Positions 19,349 through 27,785 of a DNA stretch of 64,000 nucleotides are shown piece after piece. Origin of the DNA: Alteromonas abrolhosensis. Lineage in GTDB: Bacteria > Pseudomonadota > Gammaproteobacteria > Enterobacterales > Alteromonadaceae. The notes under the pieces were generated by a model, which saw only the letters and a list, made by a program, of their open reading frames with translations, was not told where the DNA came from and searched no databases. The stretch lies in contig NZ_MEJH01000007.1 in the NCBI RefSeq assembly GCF_001953635.1, forward strand, positions 210,157-274,156, in the 5' to 3' direction. The stretch's first letter is position 1, and each line of letters starts with the position of its first letter. A program made the position numbers and the translations under genes.

Positions 19349-20350
19349 ATGATAAATGCATATGCCGCTAAAGAGCCGGGTGGAAAACTGGAAAAGTTTC
19401 AATACGACCCCGGAGAGCTCGGTTCTCACGATGTTGAAATAGATGTTGAAAGCTGCGGCATCTGCCACAGCGACCTTAGTATGCTCGATAATGAATGGGG
19501 CATGACAGAATACCCTTTTGTCCCAGGCCATGAGGTTGTAGGCACAATTAGCCAAGTAGGGGAACATGTAACATCTTTGAAAGTTGGTCAGCGTGTAGGA
19601 TTGGGCTGGCATTCAGGCTATTGCAATAGCTGTAGAACCTGCGAAGAAGGCGATCATAATCTGTGTGCCGATGCTACGATGACCATTGGTGGTCGCCATG
19701 GAGGGTTTGCAGATAAAGTGCGCGCCCAAGCACGAGCCGTTATTCCCCTTCCCGATGCTATCGACAGCACAAAAGCAGGCCCTCTGTTTTGCGGCGGTAT
19801 TACCGTATTCAATCCGCTTGTGCAGTTTGGTATTAGTCCAACCAGTGAAGTGGGTGTGGTTGGCATTGGGGGTCTAGGCCATCTCGCCTTGCAGTTTTTA
19901 AATGCGTGGGGATGTAAGGTAGTAGCGTTCACTTCTAGCGAATCTAAAAAGACGGAAGCGCTAGAGCTAGGTGCGTCAGATACGATTAATAGCCGTGATG
20001 AAGATGAGATTAAAAAAGCGCGCGGTCGGTTTGACTTAATTATTTCAACTGTAAATGTGAAGCTAGACTGGAATTTGTACCTATCTACATTGGCACCGAA
20101 AGGCCGACTTCACTTTGTAGGCGCCACGCTTGAACCTCTAGATATTGGTGCGTTTAACTTAATTGGTGGGCAGAAAAGTGTGTCAGGTTCGCCAGTGGGA
20201 AGCCCCGCGACCATTAAAACCATGCTAGATTTCGCTGCACACCACAATATTGAACCTGTGACCGAAACCTTCAAGTTTGATGACGTAAATGAGGCTATTG
20301 CGCGATTAAGAGAAGGTAAAGCCCATTACAGAGTGGTGCTGACGAAGTAA
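19349..20350 (+). CDS. Zinc-dependent NAD(P) alcohol dehydrogenase (CAD/YahK-like MDR)
   Basis: Medium-chain dehydrogenase/reductase of 333 residues. The catalytic zinc ligands are in CGICHSDL and GHE; the structural zinc cysteines appear as the run C-x2-C-x2-C-x7-C in the [17 protein letters not shown] segment. The nucleotide-binding loop is [22 protein letters not shown] after it suggests NADPH preference as in cinnamyl-alcohol-type enzymes, which reduce aldehydes. The ATG at 19349 has AAAGGAGG at ideal spacing; a TTG one codon earlier is too close. It stands alone. Confidence 0.92.
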   Translation: MINAYAAKEPGGKLEKFQYDPGELGSHDVEIDVESCGICHSDLSMLDNEWGMTEYPFVPGHEVVGTISQVGEHVTSLKVGQRVGLGWHSGYCNSCRTCEEGDHNLCADATMTIGGRHGGFADKVRAQARAVIPLPDAIDSTKAGPLFCGGITVFNPLVQFGISPTSEVGVVGIGGLGHLALQFLNAWGCKVVAFTSSESKKTEALELGASDTINSRDEDEIKKARGRFDLIISTVNVKLDWNLYLSTLAPKGRLHFVGATLEPLDIGAFNLIGGQKSVSGSPVGSPATIKTMLDFAAHHNIEPVTETFKFDDVNEAIARLREGKAHYRVVLTK

Positions 20351-20374
20351 ACGCTTGTGTAAAGAGTTGCTATG

Positions 20375-20410
20375 TTCCTAAGGCTTGTTGACCTTATCAA
20401 GCCTTGGGAA
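20375..20410. repeat. 13-bp inverted repeat downstream of the alcohol dehydrogenase
   Basis: 20375-20387 pairs with 20398-20410 (one T-G wobble) with a 10-nt loop. There is no T run, so it is a weak terminator candidate or an RNA 3'-end stabiliser. Confidence 0.5.
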
Positions 20411-20467
20411 ATAGATAATTAGCGGTCAAGTTAGTCTTCACAAAATGCTTTTTTCTATAAATATGAT

Positions 20468-20495
20468 AGAAGCGCGCCAAGGTGCGCTTCTTTTA
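20468..20495 (+). terminator. Terminator between the dehydrogenase and rplY
   Basis: AGAAGCGCGCC (20468-20478) pairs with GGTGCGCTTCT (20481-20491), with one wobble, and is followed by TTTTATT. Confidence 0.8.
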
Positions 20496-20553
20496 TTGTG
20501 AGTAACGCAAATACTTGCATTTGCTTAGTTGGATATTTTATCTGCCTTTGTAA

Positions 20554-20582
20554 TTGTATGTTTTGGTAGGTGGTGTTAGAAT
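20554..20582 (+). promoter_or_regulatory. Sigma-70-type promoter of rplY
   Basis: TTGTAT (20554-20559), a 17-nt spacer, then TAGAAT (20577-20582), followed by the GC-rich stretch TCGCCGCCC. A GC-rich discriminator is typical of stringently controlled ribosomal promoters. It implies a leader of about 125 nt before the rplY ATG, room for autogenous control. Confidence 0.6.
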
Positions 20583-20716
20583 TCGCCGCCCTTGAATTTT
20601 GGGTTGGTGTTTTATTGCGCATAGAAAGTTATTTTTAAACGTAATTCACATCATTTTACCGTGGGTTTTGGTCGCAAAAATCCACATCATTAGACTTATA
20701 TTTTTGGAGACAGACA

Positions 20717-21349
20717 ATGTCTGAAGCAAATTTCAAACTAGACGCTTCTGTTCGTACAGACCTAGGGAAAGGTGCGAGCCGCCGCCTACGTCGCGAAGAT
20801 AAGCTTCCTGGTATCATCTACGGTGGTGAAGAAGCACCAGTTTCTATCACACTAGATCATAACAAAGTAAACAACTCTGCTGACTTTGAAGCGTTTTATT
20901 CTCACGTTCTTGAGATTAACCTTGACGGTAAAGTTGTTGAAGTTCTAGTTAAAGATATGCAACGTCACCCGTTCAAGCCAAAGATCACACATATTGACTT
21001 CCAACGTGTAATCGCTGGTCAAGACGTTCACACTAACGTACCACTTCACTTCGTAAATGAAGAGAAATCTGCTGCTGTTAAAGCTGGCGGTATTGCTGAG
21101 CACCACGTAACTGAAATCGAAGTTACTTGTCTACCTAAGAACCTTCCTGAGTTCATCGAAGTAGACATGGCTGGTGTTGAAATGGGTCAAACGCTACACC
21201 TTTCTGACCTAACTCTTCCAGCTGGCGTTTCTTCAGTTGAACTTGCGAAGAACGACGAAGCTCACGACCTAGCGGTTGTAACTGTTAAGCCTGCTCCTAA
21301 AGCGGCTGACGCAGAAGAAGACGGCGAAGAAGCAGCTTCTGAGGAATAA
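20717..21349 (+). CDS. rplY: Ribosomal protein L25, long CTC form
   Basis: 5S rRNA-binding large-subunit protein. The N-terminal L25 domain (residues about 5-95, with [15 protein letters not shown] and [12 protein letters not shown]) is followed by the C-terminal TL5/CTC beta domain (about 100-190) and an acidic tail ([12 protein letters not shown]). At 210 residues it is the long form, unlike the 94-residue E. coli protein. GGAGA precedes the ATG. Codon use is that of a highly expressed gene. It is followed after 5 nt by pth. Confidence 0.96.
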   Translation: MSEANFKLDASVRTDLGKGASRRLRREDKLPGIIYGGEEAPVSITLDHNKVNNSADFEAFYSHVLEINLDGKVVEVLVKDMQRHPFKPKITHIDFQRVIAGQDVHTNVPLHFVNEEKSAAVKAGGIAEHHVTEIEVTCLPKNLPEFIEVDMAGVEMGQTLHLSDLTLPAGVSSVELAKNDEAHDLAVVTVKPAPKAADAEEDGEEAASEE

Positions 21350-21354
21350 TCCTC
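21341..21354 (+). promoter_or_regulatory. Hairpin that masks the pth ribosome-binding site and encloses the rplY stop codon
   Basis: GAGGA (21341-21345), the only plausible Shine-Dalgarno for pth, is perfectly complementary to TCCTC (21350-21354). The 4-nt loop contains the rplY TAA. A ribosome finishing rplY would melt this hairpin, so pth translation should depend on rplY translation. Inference from sequence only. Confidence 0.5.
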
Positions 21355-21936
21355 TTGGCTGATATCCGCCTTATCGTGGGTCTGGGTAATCCAGGCCCCG
21401 AATATGAAAATACCCGACACAATGCCGGTGAATGGTTTCTCAACCAACTAGCCGACGCCTACAACGCCCCGCTAAAACCAGAAACCAAATTCTTCGGTAA
21501 AACTGCTCGCATTACCATTGCAGGCAAAGATATCCGTTTGCTCTACCCCACTACCTTTATGAATAAAAGTGGACAAGCCGTAGCAGCACTGGCTAACTTT
21601 TACCGAATAGAACCAGAACAAATATTAGTAGCGTTTGACGAGTTAGATTTACCCCCAGGTGTTGCAAAATACAAAGTGGGCGGAAGCTCTAGTCAAAATG
21701 GCGTACGTGACATTGTGGCTAAAATGGGTAACAACAAGAATTTTTTGCGTTTGCGCATAGGTATTGGTCATCCAGGTCATAAAAGCCGCGTTACCGGCCA
21801 TGTTCTTGGAAAACCACCAGCAGAAGAAAAAGCAGCCATTGAAAGTGCCATCGATGAAGCGGTACGCTGTACAGAAATTTTGCTGAAAGAAGACCTTAAG
21901 CAAGCACAAAACAGGTTACACTCGCACAAAGGGTAA
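21355..21936 (+). CDS. pth: Peptidyl-tRNA hydrolase
   Basis: Releases tRNA from drop-off peptidyl-tRNAs. 193 residues with the active-site pattern [20 protein letters not shown] (catalytic His), FMNKSGQAV and FDELDLPPG (Asp). The start is TTG at 21355, only 5 nt after the rplY stop codon and with its Shine-Dalgarno inside rplY. In E. coli pth precedes ychF, as here. Confidence 0.96.
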   Translation: MADIRLIVGLGNPGPEYENTRHNAGEWFLNQLADAYNAPLKPETKFFGKTARITIAGKDIRLLYPTTFMNKSGQAVAALANFYRIEPEQILVAFDELDLPPGVAKYKVGGSSSQNGVRDIVAKMGNNKNFLRLRIGIGHPGHKSRVTGHVLGKPPAEEKAAIESAIDEAVRCTEILLKEDLKQAQNRLHSHKG

Positions 21937-21977
21937 ACCTAGCCAGTTATCACTTTTCCAAACTAAGGATCCATACC

Positions 21978-23069
21978 ATGGGTTTTAAATGCGGTATTGT
22001 TGGCCTACCAAACGTAGGTAAATCAACACTTTTCAATGCATTAACTAAAGCAGGTATTGAAGCGGCAAACTTCCCGTTTTGTACTATCGAGCCAAACACA
22101 GGTGTTGTTCCTGTGCCAGATCTTCGTTTGGACAAGTTGGCTGAAATCGTAAAACCTCAGCGCGTTATTCCTACTACCATGGAATTCGTAGATATTGCTG
22201 GCTTGGTTGAAGGTGCTTCTAAAGGTGAAGGTTTAGGAAACAAATTCCTTGCTAACATCCGTGAGACTGACGCTATTGGTCACGTAGTACGCTGTTTTGA
22301 TGATGAGAACATTGTTCACGTTGCAGGTCGCGTTAGCCCTAAAGACGATATCGATGTTATCAACACCGAGCTTGCACTTGCCGACTTAGAAACAACAGAA
22401 AAAGCACTTCACCGTGTTGCTAAGCGCGCAAAAGGTGGCGATGCTGAAGCTAAGTACGAAATGAAAGTGCTTGAGAAGATTAAGCCGCACCTAGACGAAG
22501 GCTTGTTACTACGTTCACTTGAGCTGACTAAAGAAGAGCTTGCGGCAATCAGCTACATGAACATGCTTACCCTTAAGCCAACCATGTACATTGCAAACGT
22601 GAATGAAGACGGTTTTGAAAACAACCCGTACCTTGATCAGGTTAAAGAAATTGCAGCAGGCGAAAATGCCACTGTAGTTGCAGTGTGCGCGGCAATCGAG
22701 TCTGATATTGCTGAGCTTGAAGACGACGAACGCGAAGAGTTTATGCAAGACATGGGTCTAGAAGAACCAGGTCTTAACCGCGTAATTCGAGCGGGTTACA
22801 GCCTTCTTACGCTACAAACCTATTTTACTGCAGGCGTAAAAGAAGTACGTGCGTGGACCTTCCCTGAAGGCTCAACTGCACCACAAGCGGCAGGTAAAAT
22901 TCACACCGACTTCGAAAAAGGCTTTATTCGCGCTGAAATCGTAGGCTACGAGCACTTCGTTGAGTTCAATGGCGAGCAAGGTGCGAAAGACGCAGGTAAA
23001 TGGCGTTTAGAAGGTAAAGACTATATTGTTAAAGACGGTGACGTTATTCACTTCCGCTTTAACGTGTAA
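21978..23069 (+). CDS. ychF: Obg-family P-loop NTPase YchF (OLA1)
   Basis: Ribosome-associated ATPase/GTPase linked to translation and oxidative-stress responses. 363 residues: G1 loop [31 protein letters not shown] (G3), a coiled-coil insertion around residues 130-200, and a C-terminal TGS domain ending HFRFNV. The altered G4 motif (NVNED rather than NKxD) is typical of the family and explains ATP preference. AAGGA lies 9 nt upstream. It is followed by its own terminator. Confidence 0.96.
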   Translation: MGFKCGIVGLPNVGKSTLFNALTKAGIEAANFPFCTIEPNTGVVPVPDLRLDKLAEIVKPQRVIPTTMEFVDIAGLVEGASKGEGLGNKFLANIRETDAIGHVVRCFDDENIVHVAGRVSPKDDIDVINTELALADLETTEKALHRVAKRAKGGDAEAKYEMKVLEKIKPHLDEGLLLRSLELTKEELAAISYMNMLTLKPTMYIANVNEDGFENNPYLDQVKEIAAGENATVVAVCAAIESDIAELEDDEREEFMQDMGLEEPGLNRVIRAGYSLLTLQTYFTAGVKEVRAWTFPEGSTAPQAAGKIHTDFEKGFIRAEIVGYEHFVEFNGEQGAKDAGKWRLEGKDYIVKDGDVIHFRFNV

Positions 23070-23100
23070 TTTCTAAAGTAGAAATTAGCACTGTTTACGA

Positions 23101-23126
23101 AAGCCACCGCAAGGTGGCTTTTTTGT
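23101..23126 (+). terminator. Terminator after ychF
   Basis: AAGCCACC (23101-23108), loop GCAA, GGTGGCTT (23113-23120), then TTTT. 31 nt after the stop codon. Confidence 0.92.
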
Positions 23127-23193
23127 TTCTTGCGAATAATTGTGAAGCGCACATAGGCCTGATATAACTAGAAAAAAACTAACGGCCTTTGCA

Positions 23194-24195
23194 ATGACTT
23201 TTAATCAGTTTACCTCATCGCACTCTTTTACTTTGGCTTGCGGCAAATCACAGCGAGCCAAACGATTTTCAGTACTAAGAACCTCAATTAAAGCGTTATG
23301 CTTGTTAAGCCTGGCTAATTTTTCTTTTGCCAGTGAACCTCAAACTAATCCAGTGAATTCACAAATCGGTAGCGATGCTGTTGAAAAAGCACCTGCAATA
23401 GCGAGTAACACTGCCAGTTGGTATCAAGTTCCTCAGAGTAATACTGTGACGTTTAAAACTGCATATGGCGATGTGGTTATTGCGCTTCACCCTACCCTTG
23501 CACCAAAACATGTGGCCCGGTTTAAAAGTTTAATAGACGCAGGCTTTTACAACGAACAAGCATTTTATCGTGTAGTAGACGGGTTTGTGGCACAGGCAGG
23601 CAGCAACGATACTCACGACGCCTCACAATTTTCGCCGACTCTGCTTAAGCCTATTAACGCTGAATTTACCCAACCGCTTAATAGCAATGTAAACGTGGTT
23701 GAGAATAAGGATATGTTTGCGCCTAACACCGGATTTTTAGATGGCTTTCCAGTAGGCATTGATAAAAGCCGTAAAGAAATGTGGGGACTTCACTGCCCAG
23801 GAGTGGTGGCGTTTGCTCGCAATAGCGAGAAAGATACAGCCAGTACGGAGTTTTATATTGTGATTGGGCAAGCACCACGACACTTAGACAGAAATATGTC
23901 GGTCGTTGGTCGCGTACTGCACGGTATGGATGTGCTTCAAAAGTTGCCGCGAGGAAATATGGACAGAGGTGGCGTTCTAGATGATATAACGCAAGAAAGC
24001 AAAATTGAGCAGGCTTTTGTGCATGCAGACAACGCGGCACCTTATTTCTTACAAACGCCGCATCATGAAGAATATAAAAAACGAGCGAACACAGGAAGAA
24101 ACTTAGATAACCCGTTTTTTCATGACAATACCTATGGCCCGCGCCCTATTGACGTATGTTATTACCAAACAAAAACCAGTAACAAAGCGTGGTAA
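23194..24195 (+). CDS. Periplasmic cyclophilin-type peptidyl-prolyl isomerase
   Basis: 333 residues. The cyclophilin domain spans about 85-265 with TVTFKTAYGDVVIALHP, FYRVVDGFVAQAG (the catalytic Arg region, FHRVIPGFMIQGG in cyclophilin A) and GVVAFARNSEKDTASTEFYI. Export is suggested by a hydrophobic segment ALCLLSLANFSFA at about residues 37-49, but it is preceded by an unusually long polar N-region of about 35 residues and there is no later in-frame ATG. A C-terminal extension of about 65 residues is not part of the standard fold. It is monocistronic. Confidence 0.87.
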   Translation: MTFNQFTSSHSFTLACGKSQRAKRFSVLRTSIKALCLLSLANFSFASEPQTNPVNSQIGSDAVEKAPAIASNTASWYQVPQSNTVTFKTAYGDVVIALHPTLAPKHVARFKSLIDAGFYNEQAFYRVVDGFVAQAGSNDTHDASQFSPTLLKPINAEFTQPLNSNVNVVENKDMFAPNTGFLDGFPVGIDKSRKEMWGLHCPGVVAFARNSEKDTASTEFYIVIGQAPRHLDRNMSVVGRVLHGMDVLQKLPRGNMDRGGVLDDITQESKIEQAFVHADNAAPYFLQTPHHEEYKKRANTGRNLDNPFFHDNTYGPRPIDVCYYQTKTSNKAW

Positions 24196-24303
24196 ATAGC
24201 TAACTTATTTCGTGCAAGTTGTTCAATTTCACGGCTTTTTGCTCGTATTTCGCCCTAATGCGCACACTTAATGAGCATTTAAAAAAAGTTAGTAAAAAAG
24301 GGG

Positions 24304-24332
24304 TTGACGGTTGCCAGTCATATACGCATAAT
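24304..24332 (+). promoter_or_regulatory. Strong stringent-type promoter of the tRNA array
   Basis: TTGACG (24304-24309), a 17-nt spacer, CATAAT (24327-24332), then the GC-rich discriminator ACGCGCC. This layout is that of ppGpp-inhibited stable-RNA promoters. The first tRNA starts 35 nt downstream of the -10 element. Confidence 0.85.
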
Positions 24333-24366
24333 ACGCGCCACTTCCTGAGAGGGAAGAGAATAGCAA

Positions 24367-24443
24367 GGCTACGTAGCTCAGTTGGTTAGAGCACATCACT
24401 CATAATGATGGGGTCGCAAGTTCGAATCTCGCCGTAGCCACCA
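24367..24443 (+). tRNA. tRNA-Met (anticodon CAT, elongator)
   Basis: 77 nt including encoded CCA. Acceptor GGCTACG/CGTAGCC, anticodon CAT in an ATCACTCATAATGAT arm. The sequence is close to E. coli elongator tRNA-Met (metT/metU), not the initiator, which has a mismatched acceptor end. First gene of the array. Confidence 0.95.
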
Positions 24444-24478
24444 ATTCTCACTTATCTCTTTTAGGAAAGTCTAGCTGC

Positions 24479-24563
24479 GCGGAAGTGGTGGAATTGGTAG
24501 ACACGCTGGATTTAGGTTCCAGTGCTTCACGGCGTGAGAGTTCAAGTCTCTCCTTCCGCACCA
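24479..24563 (+). tRNA. tRNA-Leu (anticodon TAG), copy 1
   Basis: 85 nt with encoded CCA and the long variable arm of class II tRNAs. Acceptor GCGGAAG/CTTCCGC, anticodon loop TTTAGGT giving TAG. Equivalent to E. coli leuW. Confidence 0.96.
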
Positions 24564-24567
24564 CGAC

Positions 24568-24643
24568 TGGGGTATAGCCAAGTTGGTAAGGCAGCGGGTT
24601 TTGATCCCGCCATTCATAGGTTCGAGTCCTGTTACCCCAGCCA
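24568..24643 (+). tRNA. tRNA-Gln (anticodon TTG), cluster copy 1
   Basis: 76 nt, acceptor TGGGGTA/TACCCCA, anticodon TTG, encoded CCA. Only 4 nt separate it from the preceding tRNA-Leu, so the precursor must be processed. Confidence 0.96.
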
Positions 24644-24678
24644 TTCTTTTTTGAATGACTATTATAGCTAGCGTCTAC

Positions 24679-24763
24679 GCGGAAGTGGTGGAATTGGTAG
24701 ACACGCTGGATTTAGGTTCCAGTGCTTCACGGCGTGAGAGTTCAAGTCTCTCCTTCCGCACCA
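24679..24763 (+). tRNA. tRNA-Leu (anticodon TAG), copy 2
   Basis: 85 nt, identical in sequence to the copy at 24479. Confidence 0.96.
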
Positions 24764-24765
24764 TT

Positions 24766-24841
24766 TGGGGTATAGCCAAGTTGGTAAGGCAGCGGGTTTT
24801 GATCCCGCCATTCATAGGTTCGAGTCCTGTTACCCCAGCCA
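24766..24841 (+). tRNA. tRNA-Gln (anticodon TTG), cluster copy 2
   Basis: 76 nt, identical to the copy at 24568 and separated from the preceding tRNA-Leu by 2 nt. Confidence 0.96.
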
Positions 24842-24852
24842 AATTCTTGAGA

Positions 24853-24876
24853 AGCCGCTCATTGAGCGGCTTTTTA
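24853..24876 (+). terminator. Terminator-like hairpin inside the tRNA array
   Basis: AGCCGCTC (24853-24860), loop ATT, GAGCGGCT (24864-24871), then TTTTATT. It lies between the fifth and sixth tRNA genes, 17 nt before the next tRNA, and no promoter is obvious between them. Confidence 0.75.
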
Positions 24877-24893
24877 TTGAAGATAAAAGTTTA

Positions 24894-24970
24894 GGCTACG
24901 TAGCTCAGTTGGTTAGAGCACATCACTCATAATGATGGGGTCGCAAGTTCGAATCTCGCCGTAGCCACCA
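24894..24970 (+). tRNA. tRNA-Met (anticodon CAT, elongator), copy 2
   Basis: 77 nt, identical to the copy at 24367. It lies directly after the internal hairpin. Confidence 0.95.
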
Positions 24971-25004
24971 ACTTTTACTTATTCCTTAATTGGAAGTCTA
25001 CATT

Positions 25005-25089
25005 GCGGAAGTGGTGGAATTGGTAGACACGCTGGATTTAGGTTCCAGTGCTTCACGGCGTGAGAGTTCAAGTCTCTCCTTCCGCACCA
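25005..25089 (+). tRNA. tRNA-Leu (anticodon TAG), copy 3
   Basis: 85 nt, identical to the two earlier Leu copies. Confidence 0.96.
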
Positions 25090-25093
25090 ATAT

Positions 25094-25169
25094 TGGGGTA
25101 TAGCCAAGTTGGTAAGGCAGCGGGTTTTGATCCCGCCATTCATAGGTTCGAGTCCTGTTACCCCAGCCA
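25094..25169 (+). tRNA. tRNA-Gln (anticodon TTG), cluster copy 3
   Basis: 76 nt, identical to the other cluster copies. Last tRNA of the array. Confidence 0.96.
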
Positions 25170-25177
25170 TATTCTTG

Positions 25178-25205
25178 AAAAAGCCGCTCTTTTGAGCGGC
25201 TTTTT
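25178..25205 (+). terminator. Terminator of the tRNA array
   Basis: AAAAAGCCGCTC (25178-25189) pairs with GAGCGGCTTTTT (25194-25205). The stem core is the same as that of the internal hairpin at 24853, so the two may be copies made when the tRNA unit duplicated. Confidence 0.92.
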
Positions 25206-25489
25206 CGTTTGTACTCATTTTCTGTACTACAAACGCTTTCCCCTTCCCCGTGATTGAATAAATTTGCTATATGCGAGCATAAAACGTCATAGCTTCAGCA
25301 CGTTTTCATTGTCCAATCATTTAATTGTCGTGCTAGTATTGGTTTTTTATCGATATAGCTCGGCTTATTCTAAGGTTTAGCAAATACGAGTTTGCTTAAG
25401 CCGAAGCGTTTGTTCTGACAACGCACCTGTCATGTTCAGTTCATTTCTACACGTCGAGCAACTATTAAAACAATAACGAAGGAAAGTGC
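25206..25489. other. Intergenic leader region of the AGCS symporter
   Basis: No ORF seen. A nested dyad lies at 25361-25403: CGGCTTA (25361-25367) pairs with TAAGCCG (25397-25403), and inside it GCAAA (25380-25384) pairs with TTTGC (25391-25395). GCGTT (25406-25410) and AACGC nearby form another short dyad. This could be a structured 5' leader; it does not match the glycine riboswitch consensus that I know. Confidence 0.4.
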
Positions 25490-26896
25490 GTGATAAACGA
25501 ATTCGTTTCATTAGTTAACAATATTCTTTGGGGAGACGGTCAGGTACTTATCATTATGCTGCTTGCATGTGGTATTTGGTTTACCGTTAAACTTGGCGGT
25601 GTGCAACTTAGGCACTTCGGCCATATGTTCAGCCTATTAAAGGGCAGTAACACTTCTACTAAGGATGGGATCAGTTCATTCCAAGCATTGTGTACCAGCT
25701 TATCCGCTCGTGTAGGCACGGGTAACTTAGCGGGCGTAGCGGTTGCTATATCGCTAGGTGGCTCTGGTGCTATTTTTTGGATGTGGATGATTGCTCTTCT
25801 AGGTATGGCTACCGGCTTTGCCGAAAGTGTATTAGGTCAGCTTTATAAAGTGCGCGACGAGAACGGTGAGTTTCGTGGTGGCCCAGCTTATTATATCAAG
25901 CAGGGTTTGAACAAGACCTGGCTTGCAGTCGCATTTTCTTTATGTTTATTTTTTGGCTACGGCTTTGTGTTTAGCGCCGTTCAAGCCAACACCATTACCG
26001 ATGCATTAAACAACGCATACTCGTTTCCTAGCGAATACGTGGGCTTAGCTATTATCGCACTTGCAGCGTTAATTGTTATTGGTGGGCTTAGAGGCATTGC
26101 CCGCTTTGCCGAGTTTGTTGTGCCATTTATGGGAATCGGCTACGTGCTTGTGGCACTTGCTATAACCTTTATCAATATTTCTGAGCTGCCAGCCATGTTG
26201 CTTGATATTGTGAAGTCGGCATTTGGTTTACAAGAAGCTGGCGCTGGTGCACTAGGGGCAGCGATTAAAAATGGTATTCAGCGCGGCCTTTATTCAAACG
26301 AAGCGGGCAGCGGCTCTGTACCGCACGCAGCAGCGAGTGCGGTTCCAAACCCTAATCATCCTGTATCACAGGGTTACATTCAGATGCTAGGTGTTTTCTT
26401 AGATACTCTCGTCCTGTGTACGTCTACTGCCTTTATCATCTTACTTGCTGGCGGTTCAAGCTCTGACCAAATGGAAGGCATACGCTTAACGCAAGACGCC
26501 ATGAGCAGTCATTTAGGCGAAGGCGGTACTGACTTCGTGGCAGCCGCTATCAGTTTGTTTGCGTTTACGTCTGTGGTAGCAAACTACGCGTATGGTGAAA
26601 GTAACCTACACATGTTCAAGCTAGATAATAAAATAGGCCGTGCGGTTTACACGATTGGTTACTTAGGCATGATTTACTGGGGCGCACAGGCGGCACTACC
26701 TCAAGTATGGGCAATGGCCGATATGGCATTAGGCCTAATGACGGTTATAAATATTATCGCTATTGTGTGGATGACCCCAACCATCGTATCTATCAGTAAA
26801 GACTACTTTAAGAAAAAAGACAGTGGCGAAAAGGTGGAATACAAAGTTGGCGATTGTGAAATTCAAGGTAGGTCTGAAGATGGTGTGTGGGATTAA
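25490..26896 (+). CDS. AGCS-family amino acid:sodium symporter
   Basis: 468-residue inner-membrane transporter of the alanine/glycine:cation symporter family, using the Na+ gradient to import alanine or glycine. The hallmarks are CTSLSARVGTGNLAGVAVAI, the ALLGMATGFAESVLGQLYK helix, GGPAYYI and YSNEAGSGSVPHAAASA. About ten membrane helices; a charged cytoplasmic tail of 35 residues (KKKDSGEKVEYKVGDCEIQG) ends the protein. The start is GTG at 25490 with AAGGAAAG upstream. Monocistronic. Confidence 0.94.
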   Translation: MINEFVSLVNNILWGDGQVLIIMLLACGIWFTVKLGGVQLRHFGHMFSLLKGSNTSTKDGISSFQALCTSLSARVGTGNLAGVAVAISLGGSGAIFWMWMIALLGMATGFAESVLGQLYKVRDENGEFRGGPAYYIKQGLNKTWLAVAFSLCLFFGYGFVFSAVQANTITDALNNAYSFPSEYVGLAIIALAALIVIGGLRGIARFAEFVVPFMGIGYVLVALAITFINISELPAMLLDIVKSAFGLQEAGAGALGAAIKNGIQRGLYSNEAGSGSVPHAAASAVPNPNHPVSQGYIQMLGVFLDTLVLCTSTAFIILLAGGSSSDQMEGIRLTQDAMSSHLGEGGTDFVAAAISLFAFTSVVANYAYGESNLHMFKLDNKIGRAVYTIGYLGMIYWGAQAALPQVWAMADMALGLMTVINIIAIVWMTPTIVSISKDYFKKKDSGEKVEYKVGDCEIQGRSEDGVWD

Positions 26897-26985
26897 GCCC
26901 GGCTTTTACTAGGTTAGTGTTTTAAAGTTAGGTGTTTCCACGCTAACTTTGACCAAGTAAGTTCTGGCGTAAGTTTTAGAAAAAG

Positions 26986-27012
26986 AAAGGCTAACCTCGG
27001 GTTAGCCTTTTT
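26986..27012 (+). terminator. Terminator after the AGCS symporter
   Basis: AAAGGCTAACC (26986-26996), loop TCG, GGTTAGCCTTT (27000-27010), then TT. Ninety nt after the stop codon. Confidence 0.9.
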
Positions 27013-27079
27013 CGCTTGTAACAATTGACCGCAAGTAAACCGCTGGTTTTGGTTTACCTGCAACAAACTTAATGGCGGC

Positions 27080-27736
27080 CTACAACGCCACTGGCAAATG
27101 CCCTGTCTTAACCCAAATCACTGTTTCTTCATCAACGTAGGGATGATGCTGGCTCATATGTGGGCTTCTTATCCACGTGCTTTTTGGGTATTCACCATGC
27201 TCATCTTTGAATGTACCCGACAGTACGAAAATCTCTTCACCACCAAAGTGCTTATGAGGCTTGAATACCTCACCCACGGGCCACTTAACTAGCGCCACAT
27301 GTTCGTGCTCAAAGCTGTGAAGCGGCATCACTTGTAAACCGCCCTGCCCTTGCAGCCATTGTGCTTTATTTGTATTTACCCGTACTTCACTCAAATCGCG
27401 CTTATCAAACTGATTCAGCTTAACCAGAATCACACAGCCTTCTTTACTGAACGGGCTATGTTTACTGCCTGGCGGGTTACGCAAATAAGTGCCTGCAGGG
27501 TAATCACCGTGTTCATCGGAAAACACACCTTCAAGCACCAGAATTTCTTCACCATAGGGATGACTGTGCTGCTTAAAACTCGCTCCTGCTTCGTACTTTA
27601 CAACGCTAGTTGTATGACCTGACTCTTTTGCTTCACGCTCTAAGGGTTTACGCCATACCGTAGAAGACGGTGACGCTTGCCACTCTTGCATTTGCGTATT
27701 AATCGCCAAGCGTTCATCAAAGTTCATATTTAACAT
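27080..27736 (-). CDS. Two-domain cupin protein (ChrR-cupin type)
   Basis: 218 residues containing two consecutive cupin domains of the ChrR type. The first (about 45-110) has HSHPYGEEILVLEG; the second (about 140-205) has HKHFGGEEIFVLSG. Both supply His/Glu metal ligands. The N-terminal anti-sigma zinc-binding helix region of true ChrR is missing, so it is not a full anti-sigma factor; it may be an enzyme or a metal or stress sensor. An ATG three codons later (27727) is an alternative start; neither has a clear Shine-Dalgarno. The flavin reductase gene ends upstream 49 nt away on the same strand, so a two-gene operon is possible. Confidence 0.85.
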   Translation of the reverse strand: MLNMNFDERLAINTQMQEWQASPSSTVWRKPLEREAKESGHTTSVVKYEAGASFKQHSHPYGEEILVLEGVFSDEHGDYPAGTYLRNPPGSKHSPFSKEGCVILVKLNQFDKRDLSEVRVNTNKAQWLQGQGGLQVMPLHSFEHEHVALVKWPVGEVFKPHKHFGGEEIFVLSGTFKDEHGEYPKSTWIRSPHMSQHHPYVDEETVIWVKTGHLPVAL

Positions 27737-27785
27737 TTAGGACACCGATTGATATTCAAGCTTTCTTGCTACTCTACAAAGACCA

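Noticed and set aside
24367..25169. Regularly spaced identical repeats that could be mistaken for a CRISPR array
   Set aside because: The repeats are tRNA genes with correct cloverleaf features and encoded CCA.
25206..25489. Glycine riboswitch upstream of the AGCS symporter
   Set aside because: The conserved glycine aptamer core is not found; only simple dyads are visible.
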